This document shows positions 11,060 to 20,105 of a DNA stretch of 64,000 bases, one piece after another. The stretch is from Roseovarius sp. A-2 (GTDB lineage Bacteria; Pseudomonadota; Alphaproteobacteria; Rhodobacterales; Rhodobacteraceae). The stretch is from the NCBI RefSeq assembly GCF_002072155.1, contig NZ_BDIY01000008.1:62001-126000 (forward strand). Reading direction: 5' to 3'. Under the pieces are notes generated by a model. That model saw only the letters and a program-made list of their open reading frames with translations, did no database searches and was not told the DNA's origin. The position numbers and the translations under genes were made by a program. Numbering within the stretch: the first letter of the stretch is position 1; each line of letters begins with the position of its first letter.

Positions 11060-11087
11060 GGCGGGCGCGCTGGAGGACGCGCCCGCC
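11060..11087 (-). terminator. Terminator-like hairpin after the second outer-membrane protein gene
   Basis: A 10-bp stem GGCGGGCGCG / CGCGCCCGCC with an 8-nt loop, just beyond the stop of the minus-strand gene 11113-11757 and followed on that strand by TTTGCGTTT. The rest of the 10817-11112 gap holds the promoter region of the first barrel gene; I see nothing else in it. Confidence 0.75.
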
Positions 11088-11112
11088 CCGTTTGCCGCGG
11101 TATCACCCGCCG

Positions 11113-11757
11113 TCAGAAACGGTAGATGGCGCGGACCTGAATGGTGGTCGTGTCGATGTCGGTGCCGGAATTGTTGAAGCTGTCGAACTCGTGATAGAGC
11201 GCCTCGGCGCCAACCGAGAACTGATCGCTGACCATGTATTCATAGCCACCGCCGATGAACCAGCCATCGTCGGTGCCTGCGGTCTCGGTATTGGCGACGG
11301 CATAGCCGCCGGTGCCATAGAGCAGCCCGCGCCCGATCTTGTAACCGCCGCGCGCCTTGACGCGAAAAATCTCTTCCAGAGAATTGTTGGGGCCCGCGTC
11401 GATATCGGCGAAGTCGTAATCGAGCCCGCCACCGAGCACCCATTGGCCAAAATCGTGATCATAACCCAGGGTGAAGCCGCCGATGATATCCGTGTTCGAG
11501 TCGGAGCGGTTGGTATCGGCGATGCCGATCCCCGCCTGCACACCGCCATAAAAACCGGTCCAGTCGACGATGCCGCCGAACGGCGGACGGCTCTGGGATG
11601 AGAGGGTGGAGGTGCGGCTCTCGCCCGGCGCGTCGAAGCTCAATTCCGGGCTATTGGGGATAAGCGGGGGAAGCGCGCTACCGCTCTCGGCAAAGACCGG
11701 GCTGGCGAAAAGAAGCGCCGTTGAGGTGGCGGCAAGAAGTCGGATTTTGGTGCGCAT
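11113..11757 (-). CDS. outer-membrane beta-barrel protein (second paralogue)
   Basis: 214 residues, a signal peptide ending SPVFA (about residue 23), a low-complexity Ser/Pro linker about 40 residues long, then a barrel starting DWTGFYGGVQAGIG and ending IQVRAIYRF. It shares long identical stretches with its neighbour (GGGLDYDFADIDAG, ANTETAGTDDGW, FSVGAEALYHEFD, NNSGTDID), so the pair arose by tandem duplication. The signal peptide and linker have diverged much more than the barrel. RBS AAGGACC. Function unknown beyond outer-membrane location. Confidence 0.87.
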   Translation of the reverse strand: MRTKIRLLAATSTALLFASPVFAESGSALPPLIPNSPELSFDAPGESRTSTLSSQSRPPFGGIVDWTGFYGGVQAGIGIADTNRSDSNTDIIGGFTLGYDHDFGQWVLGGGLDYDFADIDAGPNNSLEEIFRVKARGGYKIGRGLLYGTGGYAVANTETAGTDDGWFIGGGYEYMVSDQFSVGAEALYHEFDSFNNSGTDIDTTTIQVRAIYRF

Positions 11758-11882
11758 CTGTCTGGTCCTTTTGAGTTTTTCTCTGGAACCAAGATCGGGG
11801 CGGATGCTGTCTGGCGCAATGAACGAAGCGGTCGCGCAGCGTCAAGATGGGGTGAGGCGCGCGTGTGCAGCAGCCGTTGCTG

Positions 11883-13100
11883 TCAGCCTTTCATCAGCGC
11901 AGGCAACTCGCCGGTGAGCCCCGCCGCCTCGCGGATAAAGCCCCGGCGCAGAGCGGGCAATTGGCCCAGTGCCCCCATGCCGAGATCGCGCGCGGCGCGC
12001 AAGAACGCGTTGTCGTTGGAGAAAAGCCGGTTGGTGAGATCGGTGGCCATGGCCAGCGTGGCGGTATCAAACCGCCGCCATTGCTGGTATCGGCCAAGCA
12101 CATCCGCCGCGGCGATATCCTCGCCCCGGCGCGCGGCCTCGGTTATCACCTGCGCCAGTGCCGCTACATCGCGCAGCCCGGCATTGAGCCCCTGCCCCGC
12201 GATCGGGTGCATTCCGTGGGCGGCGTCGCCGATCAGCGCGAGGCGGAGGGCCACAAAGCTGTTCGCCACCGTCAGGCTGAGCGGATAGGTGTAGCGCCTG
12301 CCGCGCAGCTTGATATCCCCCAGAAAATCACCGAATCGCGGCCGCAGTACCTCCATGAACTCGGCATCCGGCAGCGCGGCGAAGCGCGCGGCGGTGGCGT
12401 CTGTCTCGCTCCACACGATAGAGCTGACATTGCCCGGCAGCGGCAGAATGGCCAGCGGGCCGGACGGCATGAAGAATTGATGCGCGATGCCGTGATGCGG
12501 CAGGGCATGTTCGATGGCTGCGACAAGCGCAGTCTGGCCATAGCCCCACCCCGTGCGGCTGATACCTGCCCGCACCGCGGTGCCCGAACCCCGCCCGTCG
12601 GCCCCGACAAGCAAGCGCCCGGCAAGCGCCTTGCCCGAGGCGAGCGTGACAGAGACGCCGGTCGCACCCATCTCCTGCGCGGTCACCATGTCGTTCGAGA
12701 CCTGCGCAATCAGCGGCTCCCCGGACATCGCCTCGATCAGCGCCCGGCGCAGGAATCGGTCTTCGAGCATGTGGCCCATCGGCCCTTCCTCGATCTCGGC
12801 ATGATCGAAATGCAGGAAGAACGGCGACGGACCTTCGCCCGCGCGCCCGTCCGAGACCTTGATCTCCAGCATCGGCTGCGCGTTCTCCGCCACCCGCTCC
12901 CAGAGGCCGAGATTGCGCAAAAGTCGCACCGAGGCCAGCGCCAGCGCATAGGCGCGACCATCGAAGGCGGCGTTCTTGCGGGTGGGCTCCGGCAGGGCGT
13001 CGATCACCGTAGAGGAAAGCCCCGCCCGCGCGGCGGCGAGCGCCAGTGCCGGGCCGTTCAGCCCTCCGCCGACGATCAGGATATCGCTGTCATGTTCCAT
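11883..13100 (-). CDS. UbiH/UbiF/VisC-type FAD-dependent hydroxylase
   Basis: 405-residue flavoprotein monooxygenase of the ubiquinone-hydroxylase family. Motifs in order are the dinucleotide-binding ILIVGGGLNGPALALAAA at the N-terminus, the NAD(P)H/FAD motif LLVGADGRGSGTAV, and LIGDAAHGMHPIAGQGLN, the classic GD motif of the family. Likely hydroxylates an aromatic ring in ubiquinone synthesis, although which position (C5, C6 or C1) cannot be told from sequence alone. I chose the ATG at 13100, preceded by GAAGG and eight residues before the nucleotide-binding strand; an in-frame ATG at 13136 has a poorer RBS. Divergent from the amidase. Confidence 0.88.
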   Translation of the reverse strand: MEHDSDILIVGGGLNGPALALAAARAGLSSTVIDALPEPTRKNAAFDGRAYALALASVRLLRNLGLWERVAENAQPMLEIKVSDGRAGEGPSPFFLHFDHAEIEEGPMGHMLEDRFLRRALIEAMSGEPLIAQVSNDMVTAQEMGATGVSVTLASGKALAGRLLVGADGRGSGTAVRAGISRTGWGYGQTALVAAIEHALPHHGIAHQFFMPSGPLAILPLPGNVSSIVWSETDATAARFAALPDAEFMEVLRPRFGDFLGDIKLRGRRYTYPLSLTVANSFVALRLALIGDAAHGMHPIAGQGLNAGLRDVAALAQVITEAARRGEDIAAADVLGRYQQWRRFDTATLAMATDLTNRLFSNDNAFLRAARDLGMGALGQLPALRRGFIREAAGLTGELPALMKG

Positions 13101-13188
13101 GACCTTCAATATGTCCGTGCACGCGGGATTGTCCATGCGCCGCTCTGCCGCTAGCACTGTTTTCAGCATAATGAGAGGGGACGGCACA

Positions 13189-14526
13189 ATGCAGGACTGG
13201 CTTAAAATGACGGCGGGCGATCTGGGGCGCGGCATTGGACGTGGCGAAATCGATCCCGAGGCGCTCTGCGATACCTACCTTTCCGCGATCAACGCCCACC
13301 CGCTGCGCGACCGCATCTACAGCGTCGTGACCGAGACCCGCGCCCGCGCCGAGGCGGCGGCAGCGGCGGCGCGGGCCAAGGCCGGGCAGCGGTTGGGGCT
13401 GCTCGATGGCGTGCCGGTCAGCTGGAAGGATCTTTTCGACAGCGTGGGCGTGGCGACCGAGGCAGGATCGGCGCTGCTCAAGGGCCGCGTGCCCGGGCGC
13501 GATGCCGAAGTGCTGCAAAATGGCACGGCGGCGGGGCTCGTGTGCCTCGGCAAGACGCATATGAGCGAATTGGCCTTCTCCGGTCTCGGCCTCAATCCGG
13601 TGACTGCGACACCGCCCTGCGTGAACAATGCAGACGCGGTGCCGGGCGGCTCCTCCTCAGGGGCAGCGACGAGCGTGGCCTTCGATCTGGCAGCCTGCGG
13701 AATCGGGTCGGATACCGGCGGGTCGGTGCGTATTCCAGCGGCCTGGAATGATCTGGTCGGGCTCAAGACCACCTCGGGTCGGGTTTCGCTGCAAGGGGTG
13801 GTGCCGTTATGCCTGCGATTCGACACGGTCGGCCCGCTGGCGCGCTCGGTCGAGGATTGCGCCCTGATGCTGGCCGCCCTCGAAGGCGGCAAGGCGGCGG
13901 ATTTGCGGGGCGCGTCGCTGGCGGGGATGCGGTTTGCCGCGCTGCAAACGGTGGTGATGGATGATCTGCGCGAAGCCCCCGAGGCGGGCTATGCCGCAGC
14001 CTGCGCCCGGCTGCGCGACGCCGGTGCCGTGATTGAGGAAATCGAGGCCCCCGAAGTGGCCGAGGCGATGCCGCTCTCGCCCGCGCTCTTTTCCGGCGAG
14101 GCTTACGGGTTGTGGCGCGACGTGATCGAGGCCGACCCCGACAAGATGTTCGCTCCCATCCGCGAGCGGTTCCGGGGCGGCAAGGCAATCTCGGCGGCGG
14201 ATTACGTGTCGGGCTGGCAGACGCTGGAGCGGCTGCGCGCCACCTGGCAGGCGCGGGTCGCGGGCTATGACGCAGTGCTGATGCCGACCGCCCCGAACCT
14301 GCCTCCCGATCATGCCCGGTTGATGGAGGATGAGGACTATTACGTGACCGAGAACCTGTTGACGCTTCGCAACACCCGAGTGGGCAACCTGATGGGTCTC
14401 TGCGCCGTGACGCTGCCCACGGGCGTTGCGTCATGTGGGATCATGTTGTGCGGCACGCCGTTTCAGGAGGAGCGTATGCTCCGGGTGGCGAAAGCGGTCG
14501 AAGACGTGCTTGTGTCCGCGGATTGA
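13189..14526 (+). CDS. amidase signature family hydrolase
   Basis: 445 residues. Hydrolyses a carboxamide using a Ser-cisSer-Lys triad: Lys80 in PVSWKDLFD, cis-Ser about residue 155 in GGSSSGA, and nucleophile Ser179 in GSDTGGSVRIPA. Length fits a stand-alone amidase. It is not GatA in context, as no gatC or gatB is nearby. The substrate is unknown. The ATG before QDWLKMTAGDL was chosen as the family start; a frame extension upstream is antisense to the hydroxylase gene. A strong terminator follows. Confidence 0.88.
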   Translation: MQDWLKMTAGDLGRGIGRGEIDPEALCDTYLSAINAHPLRDRIYSVVTETRARAEAAAAAARAKAGQRLGLLDGVPVSWKDLFDSVGVATEAGSALLKGRVPGRDAEVLQNGTAAGLVCLGKTHMSELAFSGLGLNPVTATPPCVNNADAVPGGSSSGAATSVAFDLAACGIGSDTGGSVRIPAAWNDLVGLKTTSGRVSLQGVVPLCLRFDTVGPLARSVEDCALMLAALEGGKAADLRGASLAGMRFAALQTVVMDDLREAPEAGYAAACARLRDAGAVIEEIEAPEVAEAMPLSPALFSGEAYGLWRDVIEADPDKMFAPIRERFRGGKAISAADYVSGWQTLERLRATWQARVAGYDAVLMPTAPNLPPDHARLMEDEDYYVTENLLTLRNTRVGNLMGLCAVTLPTGVASCGIMLCGTPFQEERMLRVAKAVEDVLVSAD

Positions 14527-14534
14527 GAGCCAGA

Positions 14535-14574
14535 CCCAAGAAAATTCGCGAATTTTCTTGGGCTTCAGTTTTTT
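14535..14574 (+). terminator. Rho-independent terminator with a perfect 28-nt palindrome
   Basis: Arms CCCAAGAAAATTCG and CGAATTTTCTTGGG (14535-14562) form a perfect 14-bp palindrome, then CTTCAG and a run of six T. It ends the amidase gene. A near-identical core (GAAAATTCG) recurs at 23946-23971. Confidence 0.85.
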
Positions 14575-14601
14575 CTGCGAAAAGAATCCGGGGTCGGTGG
14601 C

Positions 14602-14892
14602 TCAGCCAGCCTTGAAATCGGCGGCGATTCGCAATTCGCGCATTGGTCGCACCAACGCGATGCATTCGGCATAGATGGGATGTGCCTTGTAGGCGGCGAG
14701 CGCCGCTTCATCGGCAAACTCGCCGTAGACCACAAGATCGACCCGCTCTTGCGTAATCGCATCGCTTTGCAGGTTGCGCCCGACTTCGAAATGGCTGGAA
14801 TGCGGGATAGCGGCGAGCATCATCAGACCCTCGCAGATGCGATCCACATCCTCGGGATTGGCGGCGGAAAAGAAAACGATATGGCGGATCAT
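14602..14892 (-). CDS. Dabb (stress-responsive A/B barrel) family protein
   Basis: 96 residues. Starts IRHIVFFSAANPEDV and contains DLVVYGEFADEAALAAYKAHPIY, the dimeric alpha/beta-barrel (Dabb) pattern. Function of bacterial members is mostly unknown; some relatives are cyclases or decarboxylases. Lies 3 nt after the hisE stop, so it is co-transcribed with hisF-hisE. Confidence 0.83.
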   Translation of the reverse strand: MIRHIVFFSAANPEDVDRICEGLMMLAAIPHSSHFEVGRNLQSDAITQERVDLVVYGEFADEAALAAYKAHPIYAECIALVRPMRELRIAADFKAG

Positions 14893-14895
14893 GTT

Positions 14896-15210
14896 CTAGT
14901 CTTTCGAACGGGAGGCTTTTTCAGAAAGGCCAGATTTGCCCTGTCGGCGGGCCAGTTCAGCCATCACATCATCTAGCGCGACACCCCGCGATTGCAGCAT
15001 GACCAGCAGATGAAAAATCACATCCGCCGCCTCTGATGTCAGGCGTGCGCGGTCGCCCTTCACCGCCTCGATGATCGCCTCAACGGCCTCTTCTCCGAAT
15101 TTTTCGGCGCATTTCTCGGGGCCCTTGGCGAGCAGCTTGGCGGTCCAACTGCTGTCAGGGTCGGCGCTCGCGCGGGCGGCGATGGTGCGGGCGAGATCAT
15201 CGAGCGTCAT
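14896..15210 (-). CDS. hisE: phosphoribosyl-ATP pyrophosphohydrolase
   Basis: 104 residues; hydrolyses phosphoribosyl-ATP to phosphoribosyl-AMP, the second histidine step. The MazG-like all-alpha signature is seen in [20 protein letters not shown] and [13 protein letters not shown], with the Glu/Asp metal ligands. It is a separate HisE, not fused to HisI; no hisI is in the window. The start overlaps the hisF stop (ATGA). The C-terminus is an Arg/Lys/Ser tail of about 15 residues. Confidence 0.95.
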   Translation of the reverse strand: MTLDDLARTIAARASADPDSSWTAKLLAKGPEKCAEKFGEEAVEAIIEAVKGDRARLTSEAADVIFHLLVMLQSRGVALDDVMAELARRQGKSGLSEKASRSKD

Positions 15211-15995
15211 GCCGCCACCCGCATCGGAATGCCTGCGGCGGCCATATGCGCCTTGGCCTCGGCAATGGTGTAGGTGCCGAAATGAAAGATCGAGGCTGCG
15301 AGCACCGCCGAGGCATGGCCCTCGGTCACGCCCTCGACCAGATGATCGAGCGTGCCGACACCACCGCTCGCGATCACCGGGATGTCCACCGCATCGGCGA
15401 TGGCGCGGGTGAGGGGCAGGTTGAACCCCGCCTTGGTGCCGTCGCGATCCATCGAGGTGAGCAGGATCTCGCCTGCGCCCTTCTGGGCCACCAGCCGCGC
15501 GAAATTCACCGCATCGATGCCGGTGGGTTTGCGTCCGCCATGGGTAAAAATCTCCCATTTTCCGGGGTCGCCCCGGAGAGGCGCGGGGGGGCTGACGGTC
15601 TTGGCGTCGATCGCCACCACGATGCACTGACTGCCGAACCGGTCGGCGGCACGGGCCACCACATCCGGGTCGGCCACGGCGGCGGAGTTGAAGCTGACCT
15701 TGTCCGCCCCGGCCAGCAGCAACGCGCGCACGTCCTCCGGGCTGCGCACCCCGCCGCCCACTGTCAGCGGGATAAAGCATTGCTCGGCGGTGCGGCGCAC
15801 CACGTCGAACATGGTGCCCCGGTTCTCGTGCGTGGCGTGGATGTCGAGGAAACACAGCTCATCCGCCCCCGCCGAATCATAGGCGCGCGCTGCGTCGACC
15901 GGATCGCCCGCGTCGCGCAAATCGACAAAATTCACGCCTTTGACCACGCGGCCGTCGGCGACATCGAGACAGGGGATGATACGGGTCTTGAGCAT
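15207..15995 (-). CDS. hisF: imidazole glycerol phosphate synthase cyclase subunit
   Basis: 262-residue (beta/alpha)8 barrel that takes ammonia from HisH to make imidazole glycerol phosphate and AICAR. Catalytic Asp of RIIPCLDV (about residue 11) and Asp of [11 protein letters not shown] are present, as are phosphate-binding LTVGGGVRS and [10 protein letters not shown]. About nine residues longer than usual: between IDAKTV and [10 protein letters not shown] there is an extra [14 protein letters not shown] stretch, GC-rich in DNA. It starts the hisF-hisE-Dabb unit; divergent from the DUF302 gene. Confidence 0.96.
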   Translation of the reverse strand: MLKTRIIPCLDVADGRVVKGVNFVDLRDAGDPVDAARAYDSAGADELCFLDIHATHENRGTMFDVVRRTAEQCFIPLTVGGGVRSPEDVRALLLAGADKVSFNSAAVADPDVVARAADRFGSQCIVVAIDAKTVSPPAPLRGDPGKWEIFTHGGRKPTGIDAVNFARLVAQKGAGEILLTSMDRDGTKAGFNLPLTRAIADAVDIPVIASGGVGTLDHLVEGVTEGHASAVLAASIFHFGTYTIAEAKAHMAAAGIPMRVAA

Positions 15996-16096
15996 ATTGT
16001 CGCTGTTACAGGAATTTTACGGCGTTGTTTATGGGCTTTCAGATCAATATGCCAGAGGATGCAGCCATTATCTGTTCATGAATCGAGGAGTTTACT

Positions 16097-16549
16097 ATGA
16101 AACGTTTTCTTGTCGCAGCCGCGATTACCCTGGCCGCGATGCCGACATTCGCCAGCAATGACGATATCGTCAAGGTCAAGTCCTCCGCCGATGTCGCCAC
16201 CACCATGGATCGCCTTGAAGCGGCGGTGACCGGTGCGGGGGCCAATGTCTTTGCCCGCGTCGATCACGCGGCAGGGGCCGCCTCGGTGGACATGGACCTG
16301 GACCCGACACAGGTGCTGATCTTCGGCAACCCCAAGGTCGGCACGCAGGCGATGCTGGACGACCCGCTGGCGGGTCTGTTCCTGCCGATGAAGGTGCTGG
16401 TCTACCGCGATGGCGCGGGGCAGACTTGGCTCGCCTACGAGGATCCCAAGGAAATGTTCGACGATCTCGCGATCTCGGATGACGCGGAGTATCTCAAGAT
16501 GATGCGTGGCGCGCTCGGCAAGCTGACGGGCAAGGCCGCAGGGCAGTAA
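16097..16549 (+). CDS. secreted DUF302 family protein
   Basis: 150 residues: signal peptide MKRFLVAAAITLAAMPTFAS cut near residue 19, then a single DUF302 domain (TMDRLEAAVTGAGANVFARVDHAAGA ... VLIFGNPKVGTQAM ... DDPLAGLFLPMKVLVY). Periplasmic by prediction; the biochemical role of DUF302 is unknown. RBS GAGGAG. A single-gene unit lying inside the histidine cluster, between hisF and hisA on the opposite strand. Confidence 0.85.
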   Translation: MKRFLVAAAITLAAMPTFASNDDIVKVKSSADVATTMDRLEAAVTGAGANVFARVDHAAGAASVDMDLDPTQVLIFGNPKVGTQAMLDDPLAGLFLPMKVLVYRDGAGQTWLAYEDPKEMFDDLAISDDAEYLKMMRGALGKLTGKAAGQ

Positions 16550-16572
16550 GGCGCGGCCACGAGACCTGCGTC

Positions 16573-16646
16573 ATTGCCCGGTTTGGCCGGGCAATCTCGT
16601 CGCAAACTCAGGCCAGAGCAGAGATGCCCCGGTCAAGCCGGGGCAT
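16573..16646. terminator. two tandem hairpins between convergent DUF302 gene and hisA
   Basis: Stem-loops ATTGCCCGG/CCGGGCAAT (16573-16595) and ATGCCCCGG/CCGGGGCAT around TCAAG (16624-16646), each 9 bp. Placement between two gene ends suggests bidirectional termination. The second loop is related to the dnaE-slyX hairpins. Confidence 0.65.
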
Positions 16647-16665
16647 GACACGCGAGGGCTGGGCG

Positions 16666-17388
16666 TCAGTCGCGCAGCGCCGCGAGCGCCTCGGCGAGGT
16701 CGAGCGCCCCGTCGTAAAGCGCCCGGCCCGAGATCGCACCGTTCAGCGACGCACCACAATCCCTGAGCGCGAGCAGATCAACCAGCGACGATACCCCACC
16801 CGAGGCGATTACGGGGATCGAGACGGCGCGGGCAAGCGCCGCCGTGGCCTCGACATTCGGCCCCTGCATCGCGCCGTCGCGGTTGATGTCGGTGTAGATG
16901 ATCGCGGCCACGCCCGCATCCTCGAAGGATCTTGCCAGATCCGTGGCATCCACATCCGTCTCTTCGGCCCAGCCCTTGGTCGCGACCAGACCATTTCGTG
17001 CATCGATCCCCACCGCCACCTGCCCGGGAAAGGCGCGCGCGGCCTCGCGCACCAGCGCAGGGTTTTCCACCGCCACGGTGCCCAGGATCACCCGCGCCAG
17101 CCCCTTTGACAGCCACGCTTCGATGGTGGCCATGTCGCGGATGCCGCCGCCCAGTTGCGCGGGGATCTTGCACTGCTTCAGAATCGCCTCGACCGGGGCG
17201 GCATTGACCGGTGCGCCGGCAAAAGCCCCATTGAGATCGACCAGGTGCAGCCAGTCGCAGCCCGCCGCGACAAACTCCATTGCCTGCGCCGCCGGGTCGT
17301 CGTTGAACACAGTGGCGGCCCCCATGTCACCGCGCAGCAGGCGCACGGCCTTGCCGTCCTTAAGGTCGATGGCGGGGTAGAGGATCAT
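16666..17388 (-). CDS. hisA: phosphoribosylformimino-5-aminoimidazole carboxamide ribotide isomerase
   Basis: 240 residues, a half-barrel-duplicated TIM barrel that isomerises ProFAR to PRFAR, the substrate of HisF. Catalytic Asp8 in [10 protein letters not shown] and the second Asp in [12 protein letters not shown] are present, with phosphate sites LGGGIRD and VIASGGVSS. The start is the ATG before ILYPAID with GGAG upstream; longer frames upstream lack an RBS. It stands alone here, flanked by DUF302 and DUF2147 genes on the other strand. Confidence 0.96.
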   Translation of the reverse strand: MILYPAIDLKDGKAVRLLRGDMGAATVFNDDPAAQAMEFVAAGCDWLHLVDLNGAFAGAPVNAAPVEAILKQCKIPAQLGGGIRDMATIEAWLSKGLARVILGTVAVENPALVREAARAFPGQVAVGIDARNGLVATKGWAEETDVDATDLARSFEDAGVAAIIYTDINRDGAMQGPNVEATAALARAVSIPVIASGGVSSLVDLLALRDCGASLNGAISGRALYDGALDLAEALAALRD

Positions 17389-17525
17389 GGGCCGGACTCC
17401 GTGCTGGCTGTGACGCGTGCCGTTTGGCATGCGACTGCGCGAAATGCAACGCGACCCGACGTCAGACTTGATTTGGCGCACCGGGTTGGCTCAGGCTCCG
17501 CAGTATATCTCAGGGAGGACGAGAC

Positions 17526-17915
17526 ATGCGTAAACTGGTGATGATGAGCGCGGCACTGAGCCTGATGGGCGGCATGGCGATGGCCGAGCCGCTTCTGGGC
17601 ACGTGGCAAACGGCCAAGGATGACAACGGCCATTCCGGGCTGATCGAGGTCAAGCCCTGCGGCAACGCGCTCTGCGGCGAACTGGTGAAATCCTTTGACG
17701 AGAACGGTCAGGAAATGGCGAGCGACAATATCGGGCGGAACATCATTTCCGAAACCGTGCCGGTGGGCGGTGGCGAGTATGAGGGCAAGGTCTATTCCCC
17801 GGATCGCGACAAGACCTACAATTCCAAGCTGGAATTACAGGGCGACCGGCTCAAGGTCAGCGGCTGCGTGATGTTCATCTGCCGCGATGGGGGGACGTGG
17901 AAAAAAGTGCAATAA
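17526..17915 (+). CDS. secreted DUF2147 family protein
   Basis: 129 residues with a signal peptide ending GGMAMA (about residue 21), then a DUF2147 domain: LLGTWQTAKDDNGHSGLIEVKPCGNALCGELV, then YEGKVYSPDRDKTYNSKLEL and LKVSGCVMFICRDGGTWKKV. Four cysteines could form disulfides in the periplasm. A small lipocalin-like beta domain of unknown role. RBS GGGAGG before the ATG; the VOC gene follows 61 nt later on the same strand. Confidence 0.86.
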   Translation: MRKLVMMSAALSLMGGMAMAEPLLGTWQTAKDDNGHSGLIEVKPCGNALCGELVKSFDENGQEMASDNIGRNIISETVPVGGGEYEGKVYSPDRDKTYNSKLELQGDRLKVSGCVMFICRDGGTWKKVQ

Positions 17916-17976
17916 GCGGCACGGTCGCATCGGGCGGCGCTGTTTTGTCGGCCCGCCCGATGCGTTACCGTACCCC

Positions 17977-18411
17977 ATGACTGACCACATCCTGCCTCAC
18001 GCCGCCCCGCCCGCCGCCATTCTCGAAGCCGCGCTCTATGTCGATGATCTCGACGCTGCAGAGGGTTTCTATGGCGGTGTGCTGGGGTTGGCGCGGATCG
18101 TTCGGGTGAACGCACGGCACGTGTTCTACCGCGTGGGCGGCGGTGTGCTGCTGATCTTCAACCCATCTGAGACATGCAAGCCGCCGGGCAACCCGGGCCT
18201 GCCGGTGCCACCACATGGCGCGCAGGGGCCGGGGCATTTCTGCTTCGCGGTAGAGGGCACGGCGCTGGACGACTGGCGCGCGCGGCTGGACGCGGCGGGG
18301 GTGGAAATCGAGGCGGATTTCCATTGGCCGAACGGTGCCCGCTCGATCTATTTCCGCGATCCGGCGGGGAACTCGCTGGAAATGGCAGAGCCGCGATTGT
18401 GGGCGCGGTAG
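17977..18411 (+). CDS. VOC (glyoxalase/bleomycin-resistance fold) family protein
   Basis: 144 residues, one VOC domain with paired beta-alpha-beta units: LEAALYVDDLDAAEGFYGGVLGL, then HFCFAVEG and SIYFRDPAGNSLEMAEP. The metal ligands expected in such folds (a Glu in the final EMAEP strand and a His in HFCF) are present, but the substrate cannot be told; possible roles are an aldehyde or antibiotic-modifying enzyme. Start taken at the ATG before TDHILPHAAPP. Confidence 0.85.
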   Translation: MTDHILPHAAPPAAILEAALYVDDLDAAEGFYGGVLGLARIVRVNARHVFYRVGGGVLLIFNPSETCKPPGNPGLPVPPHGAQGPGHFCFAVEGTALDDWRARLDAAGVEIEADFHWPNGARSIYFRDPAGNSLEMAEPRLWAR

Positions 18412-18524
18412 GCTGTCAGGTGGGTGGGTTTTGGTCTTGAGTTGCCCTTGCCGCATCCCGCGCGAAACGCACCGAAGGTGCCGCGCGATCGCAGCTTCAC
18501 GAGCGGTCGTAGCAGATGACCCCC

Positions 18525-19463
18525 TCAGCCGCTCTTCCCCTCCGGCCCGAAGACCGACCATCCGGTGCGCACCGCCAGCCGTTCCATCGCCTCTGTGCCA
18601 AGCTTGGAATTGCCGTAGTGATTGAGCCCCGGTGACCACACCGCCACCGACGCCACCCCCGGCACGATCGACAGTATCCCGCCGCCCACGCCGCTCTTGC
18701 CGGGCAGGCCCACACGAAACGCGTAATCACCCGATCCGTCATAATGCCCGCAGGTCATCATCAGCGCGTTGATCCGCCGGATACGGGCCTGTGACACAAG
18801 GCGCGGTGCCTGCGGTCCACCCACCAGAAAGAGCCCCGCATTGGCCAGTTGCGCGCAACTCATCTCTACCGCGCATTGGTGGAAATAGGTGCCCAGCGTC
18901 ATCTCGGGCGGGTTGCTCAGGTTGCCATGTGACCGCAGGTAATGCGCCAGCGCCATATTGCGGTGGCCGGTCGCCGTCTCGGACGCGGCGACCCGGTCGT
19001 TGATATGGATGGCCTCGTCCCCCGCCGCTGCCCGGATGAAGCGCAAGAGCGCACCGAGCGCTTCGCGCGGGCTGGCCCCTTCGAGCACCGCATCGGTGGT
19101 GACGATGGCGCCTGCGTTGATGAAGGGGTTACGCGGGCGGCCCTTTTCCAGCTCCAGTAGCAGCATCGAATCGAAGGCCTGCCCCGACGGCTCGCGCCCG
19201 ACGCGATTCCAGAGCCGGTCGCCCAGCCGTCCGAGGGCGAGGGCCAGCATGAAGAGCTTGGACACCGACTGGATCGAAAAGGGAACGCCCGCATCACCTG
19301 CCGTCAGGGTCGGCTGTCCGGGCCGCGCGATGGCGATGGCGAATTGATCGGGGTCGATGCAGGCCAGTTCGGGGATGTAATCGGCAACTTTGCCACGCTC
19401 GGTGCTGTCGCATGCCTCTGCCGCGATCTCATCCAGAATGCCCTGCAACGGATCGACCGCCAT
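18525..19463 (-). CDS. glsA: glutaminase A
   Basis: 312 residues. Serine-dependent glutaminase releasing ammonia from glutamine; beta-lactamase-like fold. The nucleophile Ser and Lys are in [12 protein letters not shown]; other conserved stretches are [34 protein letters not shown] and [17 protein letters not shown]. The ATG directly abuts the hisH stop (TGAATG), so it is translated with the histidine genes. The link is suggestive, since HisH also consumes glutamine, but no direct role in histidine synthesis is known. Confidence 0.95.
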   Translation of the reverse strand: MAVDPLQGILDEIAAEACDSTERGKVADYIPELACIDPDQFAIAIARPGQPTLTAGDAGVPFSIQSVSKLFMLALALGRLGDRLWNRVGREPSGQAFDSMLLLELEKGRPRNPFINAGAIVTTDAVLEGASPREALGALLRFIRAAAGDEAIHINDRVAASETATGHRNMALAHYLRSHGNLSNPPEMTLGTYFHQCAVEMSCAQLANAGLFLVGGPQAPRLVSQARIRRINALMMTCGHYDGSGDYAFRVGLPGKSGVGGGILSIVPGVASVAVWSPGLNHYGNSKLGTEAMERLAVRTGWSVFGPEGKSG

Positions 19464-20102
19464 TCAGGGGGTCCAGGTCAGGAAATTGGCGATCAGGCGC
19501 AGCCCCGTGGCCTGGCTCTTCTCGGGGTGGAACTGCGTGCCGACAATGGTGTCGCGCCCGACCACGGCGGTGACGGGCGCGCCATATTCGGCATGGGCCA
19601 ACAGATGCGCCGGATCATCCACCCGAAAATGAAAGGAATGCACGAAATAGGCGTGATCACCGGTCTCGATCCCGTCGAAAATGGCGTGCGGTTGGTCGAT
19701 CATCAGATCGTTCCAGCCCATATGCGGCACCTTGAGCGCTGGATCAGAGGGCGAGATATGCTCGACCGTGCCGCCAATCCAGTCAAAACCGGCGGTTTCC
19801 TCGTATTCCATCCCGCGCGTCGCCAGCATCTGCATCCCGATGCATATGCCCATGAACGGACGACCGCCCCCGATCACCGCCTCCTCGATGGCCTCAAAGA
19901 CACCGCGATGATCGTAAAGTTCAGTGCGGCAAGCCGGAAAAGCCCCGTCGCCGGGCAGCACGATGCGGCTCGCATGCCGGATCACCTCGGGGTCGGAGGT
20001 GACGATCACCTGACCGGCATCGGTCTCGCGCGCCATGCGCTGAAACGCCTTTTCAGCCGAGTGCAGGTTGCCGCTCTCGTAATCGACGATGACGGTGGTC
20101 AT
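19464..20102 (-). CDS. hisH: imidazole glycerol phosphate synthase glutaminase subunit
   Basis: 212-residue class I glutamine amidotransferase that supplies ammonia to HisF. Nucleophile Cys87 in MGICIGMQML; catalytic His and Glu in GTQFHPEKSQ near the C-terminus; the oxyanion-region PGDGAFPAC is present. It lies 3 nt after hisB and directly before glsA, in a hisB-hisH-glsA unit. Confidence 0.96.
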   Translation of the reverse strand: MTTVIVDYESGNLHSAEKAFQRMARETDAGQVIVTSDPEVIRHASRIVLPGDGAFPACRTELYDHRGVFEAIEEAVIGGGRPFMGICIGMQMLATRGMEYEETAGFDWIGGTVEHISPSDPALKVPHMGWNDLMIDQPHAIFDGIETGDHAYFVHSFHFRVDDPAHLLAHAEYGAPVTAVVGRDTIVGTQFHPEKSQATGLRLIANFLTWTP

Positions 20103-20105
20103 TTT

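Noticed and set aside
15570..15610. HisF insertion as a third copy of the 61-nt repeat
   Set aside because: It is GC-rich and partly palindromic but lacks the TTTCTTTTTGG and GAAATACTC parts, so it is treated separately.
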